A stretch of DNA of 64,000 nucleotides from assembly GCF_023195775.1 (NCBI RefSeq), contig NZ_CP096205.1, forward strand, positions 2,108,001-2,172,000. The letters are read 5' to 3'. Made by a program: the position numbers and the translations under genes. Of the stretch, positions 28,237 through 37,807 are shown piece after piece (within the stretch, counting starts at the first letter, position 1; every line of letters starts with the position of its first letter). This stretch comes from Flavobacterium azooxidireducens. Its GTDB lineage: Bacteria; Bacteroidota; Bacteroidia; Flavobacteriales; Flavobacteriaceae. The notes under the pieces were generated by a model. That model saw nothing but the letters and a program-made list of their open reading frames with translations, was not told the DNA's origin and searched no databases.

Positions 28237-28457
28237 ATAATAGATTTAGATTATTTTTTCGGTTACGAAATTACGAATTATTTTTCAAATTTTAGTATGC
28301 GTGCATAATATTTTTTCAGTATTATATCGTTTTCGTAAGTAATATTATTGATTTTAGAATTTTTTCAAACATTTTTTTGCAATTTATATTTAGAAAAGCA
28401 GTTACTATTGCGAATTATTTTAGCGATAAATTATGCATTAAAGTAATTTAAAATATT

Positions 28458-28465
28458 TATTTTTG
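28458..28465 (+). promoter_or_regulatory. -7 box TATTTTTG for pdhB
   Basis: Perfect TAnnTTTG 33 bases before the pdhB ATG. The 262-base divergent spacer (28237-28498) between etfB and pdhB is otherwise AT-rich, and I see no further structured element in it. Confidence 0.5.
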
Positions 28466-28498
28466 CCATTCGATAAAAAGACTTAAGAAATTAGAAAT

Positions 28499-29476
28499 AT
28501 GAGAACAATTCAATTCAGAGAAGCAATTTGTGAGGCCATGAGCGAAGAAATGCGTCGTGACGAAAGCATTTATTTAATGGGTGAAGAAGTGGCAGAATAC
28601 AACGGAGCCTACAAAGCTTCAAAAGGAATGTTAGATGAATTTGGACCAAAACGTGTAATCGATACACCAATTGCCGAACTTGGATTTGCTGGAATTGCCG
28701 TAGGTTCAGCTATGAACGGATGTCGTCCGATTGTAGAATTTATGACCTTTAACTTCTCTTTGGTTGGAATTGATCAAATTATAAACAACGCAGCAAAAAT
28801 GCGTCAAATGTCGGCCGGACAATTTCCTATGCCGATGGTTTTTCGTGGTCCAACTGCTTCTGCCGGACAATTAGGTGCAACGCACTCTCAAGCTTTTGAA
28901 AATTGGTTTGCGAATACACCGGGTTTAAAAGTAGTAGTTCCATCAAATGCATATGATGCAAAAGGTTTATTAAAAGCAGCTATTCGTGATAATGATCCGG
29001 TCATTTTTATGGAATCTGAACAAATGTATGGTGACAAAATGGAAGTTCCGGAAGGAGAATATACCATTCCGCTTGGTGTAGCTGATATCAAAAGAGAAGG
29101 TTCTGATGTGACGATTGTTTCTTTCGGAAAAATTATCAAAGAAGCTTATACTGCTGCTGATGAATTGACCAAAGAAGGAATTTCGTGTGAAATAATCGAT
29201 TTAAGAACGGTTCGTCCGATGGATTATGATGCCATTTTAAAATCAGTCAAAAAAACAAATCGTTTAGTAGTTTTAGAAGAAGCTTGGCCATTTGCTAGCG
29301 TAGCTTCAGAAATTACATATATGGTTCAAGAAAGAGCTTTCGATTATTTAGATGCTCCAATTCAACGTATTACAACAGCAGATACACCGGCTCCTTATTC
29401 TCCTACTTTATTGAAAGAATGGTTGCCAAATTCATCCGATGTTGTAAAAGCAGTAAAAAAGGTTTTGTATAAATAA
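28499..29476 (+). CDS. pdhB: Pyruvate dehydrogenase E1 component, beta subunit
   Basis: 325-residue thiamine-pyrophosphate-dependent subunit of the pyruvate dehydrogenase complex. Seen: the TPP-site LMGEEVAEYNGAYKASKGM, RVIDTPIAELGFAGIAVGSA, CRPIVEFMTFNFSLVGIDQI and the C-terminal transketolase domain LVVLEEAWPFASVASEI. The E1 alpha and E2 genes are elsewhere, as is usual in Flavobacteriia. Other 2-oxoacid E1-beta subunits are similar, but the MEFMTFNF/IDQI region favours pyruvate. A strong terminator follows. Confidence 0.93.
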   Translation: MRTIQFREAICEAMSEEMRRDESIYLMGEEVAEYNGAYKASKGMLDEFGPKRVIDTPIAELGFAGIAVGSAMNGCRPIVEFMTFNFSLVGIDQIINNAAKMRQMSAGQFPMPMVFRGPTASAGQLGATHSQAFENWFANTPGLKVVVPSNAYDAKGLLKAAIRDNDPVIFMESEQMYGDKMEVPEGEYTIPLGVADIKREGSDVTIVSFGKIIKEAYTAADELTKEGISCEIIDLRTVRPMDYDAILKSVKKTNRLVVLEEAWPFASVASEITYMVQERAFDYLDAPIQRITTADTPAPYSPTLLKEWLPNSSDVVKAVKKVLYK

Positions 29477-29498
29477 TCAAAATAAAAACTATATTTGA

Positions 29499-29535
29499 AA
29501 CTTCATCAACGTGTTATTTGATGAAGTTTTTTTTT
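29499..29535 (+). terminator. pdhB intrinsic terminator
   Basis: 11-base-pair stem AACTTCATCAA/TTGATGAAGTT, 8-base loop, then a run of nine T (29527-29535). Confidence 0.93.
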
Positions 29536-29545
29536 ACGAATTGCT

Positions 29546-32026
29546 ATGAAAATTAAAAGCCTATTTATATTATTTTTGCTTTTTTCAGCCTCAATAATTG
29601 CCCAAACTAAAGTGAGCGGGATTGTTGTCGATGAAAAAAATGAACCAATTCCCTTTGCTAATGTCTATTTTAAGAATTCTACCGAAGGTGTAATTACAAA
29701 CGAAAACGGTCGATTTTATCTTGAATCTCAAAAAAGTCATGCAGTTCTTGTAGTTTCTTTTATTGGCTATACCGCTCAAGATGTTAAACTTGAGAAATCG
29801 GTTACCTATAACATGAAAGTAACTTTAACCGAAGGCGAAACCCTTCGTGAAGTGGTTTTAGTATCGGGAAAATTATCAAAAAAAAATAATCCTGCGATTG
29901 ACATTCTTCGGAAAATTTGGGAAAGAAAACGGAAAAATGGCTTGCGACAATTCAATCAATACCAATATGACAAATACGAAAAAGTTGAATTTGACCTGAA
30001 TACCATTGATAGTGCCACAATGAAAAGTCGTGTTTTTAGAGGAATGGAATTTGTTTTTGAACAAATGGACACTTCTGCTATCACAGGAAAAACATATCTA
30101 CCTATATTTATCAATGAATCACTTTCAGAAGTTTATGGAGACAATGTTTCAAAGAGAGAAAAAGAAATTCTAAAAGCAAATAAAAATTCAGGTTTCAGTA
30201 ATAATCAGCAAATAATTGCCTTTGTAAAAGATTTGTATGCCGATTATGATATTTATGATAATTACCTGAAATTTTTTGATAAAGATTTTGTAAGTCCATT
30301 GTCCAGAACCGGAATTGATGTCTACAATTATGCGTTAACCGATAGTATGTATATCGATAATAAATGGTGTTATAACATTGTTTATTATCCAAGAAGAAAA
30401 GGTGAACTCACTTTTAAAGGTGATTTTTGGGTAAATGATACCACATTTGCCATCAAAAACATCAACATGGCAGTGACTAAAAGTGCCAACATCAACTGGG
30501 TAAAAGAAATTTATATTGAACAAGATTTTGAAGTTGTAAATGATTCGGTGTTCTTACTGAAAAGAGATCATATGATGTCTGATTTTGCTTTTAATAAGAA
30601 AGAAGAATCACAAGGAGTTTATGGTAAAAGAACAACTTTATTCAAAAATCATCAATTCAACCAAGAAAAACCAAAAGAATTCTATAAACAAGAAGTCAAT
30701 TTTATTGATAATGAGGTATATAGTCGTTCGGATGAATATTGGCAAGAAAACCGATTTGAAAATTTAAGTAAAGATGAATTAGGGGTTTACAAAATGCTTG
30801 ATACACTAAAAACAGTGAAAAAATTCAAGCAAATGTATGATTTGGTTGCCATTTTAGGAAGCGGTTATATTCAAAAAGGAAATTTTGACATCGGTCCGAT
30901 TTTTTCAACCTTTGGTTATAATGAAGTAGAAGGTTTTAGATTGCGAGCAGGTGGAAGAACCTATTTTGGTCAAAATGATCCGTGGCGTTTGCAGTTTTAT
31001 ACGGCCTACGGGTTTGATGATAACCAATTCAAATATGGCGTTTCCGGAAAAGTATTATTAAACAAACGAAATAGGCTAATTTTAGAAGGTGGTAATAGGC
31101 GTGATATTGAACAAATTGGTGCCAGTTTAACCACCACAAACAACGTGCTTGGCAGAAGCTTTGCCTCAAACGGATTGTTTATGTCCGGAGCAAATGATAA
31201 TTTAACGAGTATCAATTTGAGCATGGTTTCATTAAATATTGAACCCATAAAAAACCTAACTTTTGAAACCGGATTTTCATACCGAACACTCAAACCGGCT
31301 TGGGAAAAATTTAGTTTAGATTATTTTTCACCCGATTCGCCAACCGGTATTGCAAGTGAAGTCGCTCAATCAGAAGTTTATGCTTCTATTGATTATACGC
31401 CAAGAAGAAAAACGGTGGGTTATGGGGTAGAAAGAAGCATTGTTGATAGTCCGTTCACAAGAATATTTTTCAATTACAGTCAAGGTTTAAAAGGTGTTTT
31501 TGATAGCGATTTCGATTATCAAAAAGTACAATTATACATCAAGCAACCCATTTTAGTTGGCGGTTTTGGAAGATTAAATGTTATCACAGAAGTGGGTAAA
31601 ACATTCGGCGAAGTTCCATTGGGATTAATGAGTGTAGTGCCCGGAAATCAATCGTATTTCTTAATCGAAAACACGTTTAATAACCTTAATTTCTACGAAT
31701 TTGTAACTGATGAATACGCAACATTGCAATTAGAACATCACTTTTTAGGAAGAATTTTGTCAAGAATTCCAGGTTTACGACAAATGAATCTAAGAGAAAT
31801 AGTAGGATTTAAAGCAGTTGTTGGTTCAGTTTCTGATGAAAATAGAGCACTAAATGCTTCAACATTAACCTATTTGGCTCCCGATAAACCGTATTGGGAA
31901 TACAGTGTTGGAATCGGAAATATCCTCAAAGTCTTCCGAATTGATTGCTCTTGGAGAGGAAATTACAGAAATTTACCCGATGCAAATAATTTCACAATTA
32001 AAGGTTCATTTGGGTTTTATTTTTAA
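29546..32026 (+). CDS. DUF5686 outer-membrane protein with CarboxypepD_reg-like domain
   Basis: 826-residue secreted protein: signal peptide (IKSLFILFLLFSASIIAQ), then a carboxypeptidase-regulatory-like beta-sandwich (KVSGIVVDEKNEPIPFANVY, through FIGYTAQDVKL). A large DUF5686 region follows (WERKRKNGLRQFNQYQYDKY.., GELTFKGDFWVNDTTFAIKN). Its C-terminal half looks like an outer-membrane barrel (amphipathic strands, terminal FTIKGSFGFYF). The family is widespread in Bacteroidetes and of unknown function. It starts ten bases after the pdhB terminator T-run, so its promoter must overlap that terminator region. Confidence 0.85.
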   Translation: MKIKSLFILFLLFSASIIAQTKVSGIVVDEKNEPIPFANVYFKNSTEGVITNENGRFYLESQKSHAVLVVSFIGYTAQDVKLEKSVTYNMKVTLTEGETLREVVLVSGKLSKKNNPAIDILRKIWERKRKNGLRQFNQYQYDKYEKVEFDLNTIDSATMKSRVFRGMEFVFEQMDTSAITGKTYLPIFINESLSEVYGDNVSKREKEILKANKNSGFSNNQQIIAFVKDLYADYDIYDNYLKFFDKDFVSPLSRTGIDVYNYALTDSMYIDNKWCYNIVYYPRRKGELTFKGDFWVNDTTFAIKNINMAVTKSANINWVKEIYIEQDFEVVNDSVFLLKRDHMMSDFAFNKKEESQGVYGKRTTLFKNHQFNQEKPKEFYKQEVNFIDNEVYSRSDEYWQENRFENLSKDELGVYKMLDTLKTVKKFKQMYDLVAILGSGYIQKGNFDIGPIFSTFGYNEVEGFRLRAGGRTYFGQNDPWRLQFYTAYGFDDNQFKYGVSGKVLLNKRNRLILEGGNRRDIEQIGASLTTTNNVLGRSFASNGLFMSGANDNLTSINLSMVSLNIEPIKNLTFETGFSYRTLKPAWEKFSLDYFSPDSPTGIASEVAQSEVYASIDYTPRRKTVGYGVERSIVDSPFTRIFFNYSQGLKGVFDSDFDYQKVQLYIKQPILVGGFGRLNVITEVGKTFGEVPLGLMSVVPGNQSYFLIENTFNNLNFYEFVTDEYATLQLEHHFLGRILSRIPGLRQMNLREIVGFKAVVGSVSDENRALNASTLTYLAPDKPYWEYSVGIGNILKVFRIDCSWRGNYRNLPDANNFTIKGSFGFYF

Positions 32027-32134
32027 AACAAAAATTATTTATTTGTTTTATTCCTTTCTTATCAAATTTTTAGGTTCATTGCTATTAAATTCTTAAAAAG
32101 TAGTGTTAGAATTCCACTTGTCAATATAACAAGT

Positions 32135-32142
32135 TACCTTTG
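32135..32142 (+). promoter_or_regulatory. -7 box TACCTTTG for ppa
   Basis: Perfect TAnnTTTG 33 bases upstream of the ppa ATG. A TTG at 32118-32120 is closer than ideal for a -33 element. Confidence 0.5.
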
Positions 32143-32175
32143 CAGTCCAAAAAAATGGAATAAATTTATAATATT

Positions 32176-32706
32176 ATGAGTCCAGCAAAACAAAACACTT
32201 TTGATGTATTGATTGAAATACCAAAAGGAAGTAGAAATAAATATGAATACGATTTTGAATTAAAAAAAATTCGTTACGACAGAATGATTTTCTCTTCGAT
32301 GATGTATCCTGCCGATTACGGATTCATTCCTGAAACATTAGCATTAGACGGCGATCCTTTGGATGTATTGGTTTTGGTGACCGAACCCACTTTTCCCGGA
32401 TGTGTAATGGAGGTAAAACCAATCGGTGTTTTCCACATGGCAGACGAAAAAGGACCGGATGAAAAAGTGATTTGTGTGCCGGTTTCTGATCCGGTTTGGA
32501 ACAAATTAAATGATTTATCCGATGTAAATCCGCATTTATTAAAAGAAATTGAACATTTTTTCCAAGTTTATAAAGATTTAGAACAGAAAAAAGTAGATGT
32601 AGAAGGTTGGGGAGATGTTACAGAAGCCAAAGAAATCATCGAAAAATGTGTAGACCGTTTTGCTAATTTGGAAAACAAAGTAGCAGGTTTATTTAGTATT
32701 CGTTAA
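32176..32706 (+). CDS. ppa: Soluble inorganic pyrophosphatase (family I)
   Basis: 176-residue cytoplasmic enzyme hydrolysing pyrophosphate. Active-site signatures: IEIPKGSRNKYEYD, YPADYGFIPETLALDGDPLD (metal-binding Asp residues) and DEKVICVPVSDP. It is immediately followed by a membrane pyrophosphatase gene, so the cell has both energy-dissipating and energy-conserving routes for PPi. The two genes are separated by a terminator and a promoter. Confidence 0.97.
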   Translation: MSPAKQNTFDVLIEIPKGSRNKYEYDFELKKIRYDRMIFSSMMYPADYGFIPETLALDGDPLDVLVLVTEPTFPGCVMEVKPIGVFHMADEKGPDEKVICVPVSDPVWNKLNDLSDVNPHLLKEIEHFFQVYKDLEQKKVDVEGWGDVTEAKEIIEKCVDRFANLENKVAGLFSIR

Positions 32707-32724
32707 AGATTTTACTATTTTAAT

Positions 32725-32785
32725 AAAAAAAGCAACATTCAATTTAGAAATGTTGCTTTTTTTTATTCCTATTTTGTTACTTTTG
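32725..32785 (+). promoter_or_regulatory. ppa terminator followed by hppA -7 box
   Basis: Terminator AAAAAAGCAACATT/AATGTTGCTTTTTT (32725-32764) ends the ppa transcript. The hppA -7 box TACTTTTG lies at 32778-32785. A TTG at 32753-32755, inside the right arm of the hairpin, is 22 bases upstream and could act as the -33 element, so terminator and promoter share bases. Confidence 0.7.
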
Positions 32786-32817
32786 CAATCGTTAAAAAAA
32801 TTATAAAATACATATTT

Positions 32818-35220
32818 ATGGATTCAATTATGATTTATGTGCCAATAATAATGGCATTAATAGGATTAGCTTTTATGTGGGCTAAAAGAGCTTGGGTTTT
32901 AAAGCAAGATGCCGGCGATGGAAAGATGAAAGAGATTTCAGATTATATCTACGAAGGTGCTTTGGCCTTTCTTAAAGCCGAATATCGATTATTAACTTTC
33001 TTTGTTATTGGTGCGAGTATCGCTTTAGCAGGAATTTCATATATCGTTCCAACAACGCATATCTTAATAGTAGTTGCATTTATTTTCGGTGCTGTTTTTT
33101 CGGCTTTGGCTGGAAATATGGGAATGAAAATCGCTACAAAAACAAATGTTAGAACAACTCAAGCCGCTCGCACGAGTTTGCCACAAGCTTTAAAAGTTTC
33201 TTTTGGTGGCGGAACCGTAATGGGATTAGGTGTTGCCGGTTTAGCTGTTTTAGGTTTAACAGGTTTTTTTATCATATTATTCCATTTCTTTATGAATGGA
33301 ACTTGGACATCTACTGAAGACATGACAATTGTTCTTGAAACATTAGCAGGTTTTTCTCTTGGTGCTGAATCAATTGCATTATTCGCTCGTGTGGGTGGAG
33401 GTATTTATACTAAAGCTGCCGATGTTGGTGCCGATTTAGTTGGTAAAGTAGAAGCCGGAATCCCTGAAGATGATCCTCGTAATCCTGCAACAATTGCCGA
33501 TAACGTTGGTGATAACGTAGGTGACGTTGCCGGAATGGGTGCCGATTTATTTGGTTCGTATGTAGCAACTGTTCTAGCCGCAATGGTTTTAGGAAATTAT
33601 GTGATTAAAGATATGGGCGGTTCAATTGATGATGCATTCGGCGGAATCGGTCCAATTTTATTACCAATGGCAATTGCCGGTTTTGGAATTTTATTCTCTA
33701 TCATCGGAACGATGTTGGTGAAAATTAAAGATAACAATGCAAAAGAAAAAGAAGTTCAAGGTGCTTTAAACTTAGGAAACTGGGCTTCAATTGCTTTAAC
33801 AGCCATTTCATGTTTTGTTTTGGTAAAATATATGTTGCCTGAAACAATGAATATGGAATTCTTTGGTGAAGGTTTAAAAGAAATTTCATCAATGAGAGTA
33901 TTCTATGCTACTATTGTTGGATTATTTGTTGGAGGTGTTATTTCATCTGTAACTGAATATTACACAGGATTAGGTACAAAACCAGTCTTAGCAATTGTAC
34001 AAAAATCATCAACCGGAGCAGGAACAAACGTAATTGCAGGTTTAGCAACGGGGATGATTTCAACTTTCCCAACGGTTTTAATTTTTGCAGGTGCTATTTG
34101 GGCTTCGTATGCATTAGCTGGTTTCTATGGTGTGGCTTTAGCAGCTTCTGCGATGATGGCTACAACTGCAATGCAATTAGCGATTGATGCATTCGGACCA
34201 ATTTCTGATAATGCCGGTGGTATTGCCGAAATGAGTGAATTACCAAAAGAAGTTCGTACACGTACCGATATTTTAGATTCAGTTGGAAATACAACTGCTG
34301 CAACCGGAAAAGGTTTTGCAATTGCATCTGCTGCATTAACTTCGTTAGCATTATTTGCTGCTTATGTAACGTTTACAGGAATTGACGGAATCAACATCTT
34401 TAAAGCTCCGGTTTTAGCGATGTTATTTGTAGGTGGAATGATTCCGGTTGTTTTCTCTGCTTTGGCAATGAATTCAGTTGGAAAAGCTGCGATGGATATG
34501 GTATATGAAGTTCGTCGTCAGTTCAAAGAAATTCCTGGAATTATGGAAGGAACAGGAAAACCTGAATATGGAAAATGTGTTGAAATTTCTACTAAAGCCG
34601 CTTTACGCGAAATGATGTTGCCTGGAATTTTAACGATTGGTTTCCCTATTTTAATTGCGGTTTTACCGATGTTGATTGGATATGACAACAAATTAATCGC
34701 CGAAATGTTAGGTGGTTATATGGCTGGAGTTACTGTTTCTGGTGTACTTTGGGCTGTTTTCCAAAACAACGCCGGTGGTGCTTGGGATAATGCAAAAAAA
34801 TCGTTCGAAGCCGGTGTAATGATTAATGGTGAAATGACATACAAAGGTTCAGATGCTCACAAGGCAGCTGTAACCGGAGATACTGTGGGTGATCCATTTA
34901 AAGATACTTCAGGTCCTTCAATGAACATCTTAATCAAATTAACGTGTTTAATTGGTTTAGTAATCGCTCCAATTTTAGGAGGTCACGATGTTGTTACAGT
35001 TGTCGAAGAAGTAGTAGCAATCGAGACAGTAGTTGACGAAGTTACAAGTCCAGAAAGCAAAGAAATCTCAATTGATAAAACAAAATCGGCTGATGGTGTT
35101 GTAACCGCAAATGTTACAATTAACACAACAGTTGACGGTGAAACAAAAACTTCTACTCAAACTTTTGTTGGAACCGATGAAGAAGTTAATGCAAAAATTG
35201 AAGAATTCAAAAAGCAATAA
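32818..35220 (+). CDS. hppA: Membrane-bound ion-pumping pyrophosphatase (K+-dependent type)
   Basis: 800-residue integral membrane pyrophosphatase that couples PPi hydrolysis to H+ or Na+ export, with about 16 membrane segments. The catalytic stretch GADLVGKVEAGIPEDDPRNP with DNVGDNVGDVAGMGADLF is intact. The motif GNTTAATGKG (residues about 490-499) has Ala494 and Gly497 where K+-independent enzymes have Lys and Thr, so it is the K+-dependent class. Whether it pumps H+ or Na+ cannot be decided by eye. After the last helix a hydrophilic tail of about 75 residues (VVTVVEEVV..., TVDGETKTSTQTFVGTDEEV) extends beyond the usual end. Confidence 0.96.
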   Translation: MDSIMIYVPIIMALIGLAFMWAKRAWVLKQDAGDGKMKEISDYIYEGALAFLKAEYRLLTFFVIGASIALAGISYIVPTTHILIVVAFIFGAVFSALAGNMGMKIATKTNVRTTQAARTSLPQALKVSFGGGTVMGLGVAGLAVLGLTGFFIILFHFFMNGTWTSTEDMTIVLETLAGFSLGAESIALFARVGGGIYTKAADVGADLVGKVEAGIPEDDPRNPATIADNVGDNVGDVAGMGADLFGSYVATVLAAMVLGNYVIKDMGGSIDDAFGGIGPILLPMAIAGFGILFSIIGTMLVKIKDNNAKEKEVQGALNLGNWASIALTAISCFVLVKYMLPETMNMEFFGEGLKEISSMRVFYATIVGLFVGGVISSVTEYYTGLGTKPVLAIVQKSSTGAGTNVIAGLATGMISTFPTVLIFAGAIWASYALAGFYGVALAASAMMATTAMQLAIDAFGPISDNAGGIAEMSELPKEVRTRTDILDSVGNTTAATGKGFAIASAALTSLALFAAYVTFTGIDGINIFKAPVLAMLFVGGMIPVVFSALAMNSVGKAAMDMVYEVRRQFKEIPGIMEGTGKPEYGKCVEISTKAALREMMLPGILTIGFPILIAVLPMLIGYDNKLIAEMLGGYMAGVTVSGVLWAVFQNNAGGAWDNAKKSFEAGVMINGEMTYKGSDAHKAAVTGDTVGDPFKDTSGPSMNILIKLTCLIGLVIAPILGGHDVVTVVEEVVAIETVVDEVTSPESKEISIDKTKSADGVVTANVTINTTVDGETKTSTQTFVGTDEEVNAKIEEFKKQ

Positions 35221-35237
35221 AGATAATTTTATCTACA

Positions 35238-35274
35238 AAAAATCCCGCTTCTGTTATGGAAGCGGGATTTTTTT
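35238..35274. terminator. Bidirectional terminator after hppA
   Basis: Stem AAATCCCGCTTC/GAAGCGGGATTT with T-runs on both strands, between convergent hppA and the deoxynucleoside kinase gene. Confidence 0.93.
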
Positions 35275-35301
35275 ATGTATAAATTTCAGAAAAACAGTAG
35301 A

Positions 35302-35916
35302 CTAAAACAATCCATTTATTTCCGCATCAATTCGATTAATAATCATCCCTAAATCTTCCGGATTATCAACAAAATTAATATTATCAACATCAATAATAAG
35401 CAGTTTTCCTTTGTCGTAACTTTGAATCCAAGCTTCATAACGTTCGTTCAAACGACTCAAGTAATCAATTGAAATGGTGTTTTCGTATTCACGACCTCTT
35501 TTGTGAATTTGGCTCACTAAATTAGGGATAGAACTTCTCAAATAAATCAGTAAATCCGGAGCTTGAACCATACTTTCCATCAACTCAAACAATGATTTGT
35601 AATTATTAAAATCTCTGTTGGTCATTAATCCCATTGCATGGAGATTGGGAGCAAAAATGTGTGAATCTTCATAAATCGTTCGATCCTGAATAATTTTTTT
35701 TCCGCTTTCGCGAATTTGTAAAACCTGTCTGAATCTGCTATTTAAAAAGTAAATCTGTAAATTAAACGACCAACGTTCCATCTGATGGTAAAAATCGTCT
35801 AAATACGGGTTGTCTACCACATCTTCAAAATGTGGCTCCCATTTAAAATGTTTGGCTAATAATCTAGTTAAGGTGGTTTTTCCGGCTCCAATGTTGCCTG
35901 CTACTGCTATGTGCAT
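35302..35916 (-). CDS. Deoxynucleoside kinase
   Basis: 204-residue dNK-family kinase that phosphorylates deoxyribonucleosides for salvage. Seen: P-loop GNIGAGKTTL, EDVVDNPYLDDFY, the DRTIYEDSHIFA segment with the catalytic acid/Arg region, YLRSSIPNLVSQIHKRGREYE lid and LLIIDVDNINFVDN. Deoxyadenosine/deoxycytidine specificity is likely for this family in Bacteroidetes but not provable here. It begins at the last base of the upstream secreted-protein gene. Confidence 0.92.
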   Translation of the reverse strand: MHIAVAGNIGAGKTTLTRLLAKHFKWEPHFEDVVDNPYLDDFYHQMERWSFNLQIYFLNSRFRQVLQIRESGKKIIQDRTIYEDSHIFAPNLHAMGLMTNRDFNNYKSLFELMESMVQAPDLLIYLRSSIPNLVSQIHKRGREYENTISIDYLSRLNERYEAWIQSYDKGKLLIIDVDNINFVDNPEDLGMIINRIDAEINGLF

Positions 35917-36710
35917 TATGGTAAACTAATTTGATAAGTACTAATTTCGCTGTTGGTAAAAATAATCAAAAATTGGTCTTTAATCCGAAATTTTTCAACG
36001 ATTTTTTCATCTAAATTAATTATTGAACTTTTATTGTCTTTAAAATTGTGATAGAACAATTGATTTTCACTTTGATAAACCATCACTTCATTAGAAATAA
36101 TTTGAGCCGAATCAAATTCAGGAATTTTTCCTAAGGTTGAAATTTTTCCAAACACATCGCAAAACGAAACAATTCCGTTAGAATCTATCCAGTAAAATTG
36201 ATTGTAATCGGTTTGATAAAATTCAATCAGGTTCTGAAAAGGCTGAGATAAGGGTTGAAAAACCTGCTTGTTGAAATCATATAAACCCAATTGCATTTGC
36301 AGGGAATTAAAAATCCATAGTCGGTTTTGAGAGGCCAATCCCACCGCCGAAGCCACAATTGGATTGTTTTGGTTTTTGGAAAAATTAAACGATAAGGTTT
36401 CATTTAATTGATTATCTAATGTGATAACCGAATTAAATCCTTCATAAAAAAGAACAATCTTTAACGGATTTTGCAAATCAACCCGTTTAATTTTTCCCAA
36501 TGAAAGATTTTTGTATTGAAATAATTCATTATCCTTTTGTTTGTAAAAAACATTTCCTTTGATATAATAATAATAGCCAAATGAATCCATATTTATAAAT
36601 TCATCTGCCACAAGCGGGAAGTTGGAAAGTAAAGTTGATACAATTTTCTTTTCCTGCGAAAATCCAATCACAAAAACCAACATCCAAAAAGAAATAATTA
36701 TTTTTTTCAT
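35916..36710 (-). CDS. Secreted beta-rich (propeller-like) protein of unknown function
   Basis: 264-residue protein with signal peptide KKIIISFWMLVFVIGFSQ. The body shows repeated short strand patterns (FGYYYYIKGNVFYKQ, NRLWIFNSLQMQLGLYDF, NQFYWIDSNGIVSFCDVFG, NEVMVYQSENQLFYHNF), consistent with a small beta-propeller. No catalytic motif was recognised. Its stop overlaps the kinase start by one base, so the two are co-transcribed although their functions look unrelated. Confidence 0.75.
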   Translation of the reverse strand: MKKIIISFWMLVFVIGFSQEKKIVSTLLSNFPLVADEFINMDSFGYYYYIKGNVFYKQKDNELFQYKNLSLGKIKRVDLQNPLKIVLFYEGFNSVITLDNQLNETLSFNFSKNQNNPIVASAVGLASQNRLWIFNSLQMQLGLYDFNKQVFQPLSQPFQNLIEFYQTDYNQFYWIDSNGIVSFCDVFGKISTLGKIPEFDSAQIISNEVMVYQSENQLFYHNFKDNKSSIINLDEKIVEKFRIKDQFLIIFTNSEISTYQISLP

Positions 36711-36835
36711 AATTGGCTAAAGTACAATTAAAACGATAATTTTTTAGTCAGAATACCTTAATTTTTAACAAAATGTTGGTAACAAAAACCTAAATATCTC
36801 GTCATATTTGTTCTATCAACATTAAACGTTTTGCT

Positions 36836-37732
36836 ATGAAAACTATTGTAGTTACTTTACTTACTTTTTTTGCGGCTGTAATTAGTGCAATTGCTCAGGA
36901 TTTTCAAGGAATGGCTGTCTATGAATCAAAAACGAGTACGTCAGATTTTCAATCTAGTTTTGCCGGAAATAGAGATATAACACCAGAAATGCAGAAAATG
37001 TTTGAAGAACGTATGAAAAAAATGTTTGAAAAAACGTTTGTTCTTCATTTTAACAGAAATGCATCCATTTATAAAGAAGAAGAAAAATTAGATGCTCCGG
37101 GTCAAGGAAATTCCGGATTTAGAATGGCGAGCTCAATGATGGGTGGTGGCGGAACGCAATATAAAAACATCAAAGAAAAAACATACAGTGTTGATAAAGA
37201 GGTTTTTGGTAAAGAGTTTTTGGTAAAAGATTCTCTTCCGGTTTTAGAATGGAAAATGGGAAGCGAAACCAAGAAAATTGGCGATTATACTTGCTACAAA
37301 GCAACCGCTATGAGAAAAATAGATCAATCTGATTTTAGAAATATTCGAATGAAAAAGGATGATGAAAAAAAGAATGAAAATGAATCGTCTAACAAAAAAG
37401 TAGAAGAAAAATCTACAAATTTTATGGATCAAATAGATATGCCTACTGAAATTGAAATTACCGCTTGGTACACGCCGGAAATTCCGGTGAATCAAGGCCC
37501 TGAAAATTATTGGGGATTGCCGGGTTTAATCATGGAAGTGAACACAGGAAAAACGGTAATTTTATGTTCAAAAGTGGTTTTAAATCCAAAAGACAAAAAA
37601 GAAATCAAAGCACCAACCAAAGGAAAAGCTGTTTCACAAAAGGAATTTGATGAAATTGTGAAGAAAAAAATGGAGGAAATGAGAGAAATGGGTGGTGGAC
37701 GAGGTGGTTTTCAAATGAGAGTTGGCGGATAA
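36836..37732 (+). CDS. GLPGLI family protein (first copy)
   Basis: 298-residue secreted protein with signal peptide KTIVVTLLTFFAAVISAIAQ and the name-giving motif YWGLPGLIMEVN. Upstream motifs shared with the copy at 40173 are KDSLPVLEWKM-, ETKKIGDYTCYKATA and TAWYTPEIPVNQGP. It is unusually Met-rich (MQKMFEERMKKMFEKTF, MEEMREM) and ends in a Gly-rich tail. The family is Bacteroidetes-specific and of unknown function. It is ended by a terminator and is convergent with the response-regulator gene. A near-consensus CATATTTG -7 box lies upstream around 36802. Confidence 0.9.
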   Translation: MKTIVVTLLTFFAAVISAIAQDFQGMAVYESKTSTSDFQSSFAGNRDITPEMQKMFEERMKKMFEKTFVLHFNRNASIYKEEEKLDAPGQGNSGFRMASSMMGGGGTQYKNIKEKTYSVDKEVFGKEFLVKDSLPVLEWKMGSETKKIGDYTCYKATAMRKIDQSDFRNIRMKKDDEKKNENESSNKKVEEKSTNFMDQIDMPTEIEITAWYTPEIPVNQGPENYWGLPGLIMEVNTGKTVILCSKVVLNPKDKKEIKAPTKGKAVSQKEFDEIVKKKMEEMREMGGGRGGFQMRVGG

Positions 37733-37752
37733 ATTTCTGCTCAGAAATACAC

Positions 37753-37791
37753 AAAAAGCGACAATGAAAATAGAATCATTGTCGCTTTTTT
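37753..37791. terminator. Bidirectional terminator between GLPGLI gene and response regulator
   Basis: AAAAAGCGACAATGA/TCATTGTCGCTTTTTT, a 15-base-pair stem with T-runs on both strands. Confidence 0.93.
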
Positions 37792-37807
37792 GTTTAAAAC
37801 AATCAAT

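Noticed and set aside
29490..29497. TATATTTG as promoter of the DUF5686 gene
   Set aside because: It lies immediately upstream of the strong pdhB terminator hairpin, so transcripts from it would be terminated at once. Possibly coincidental.
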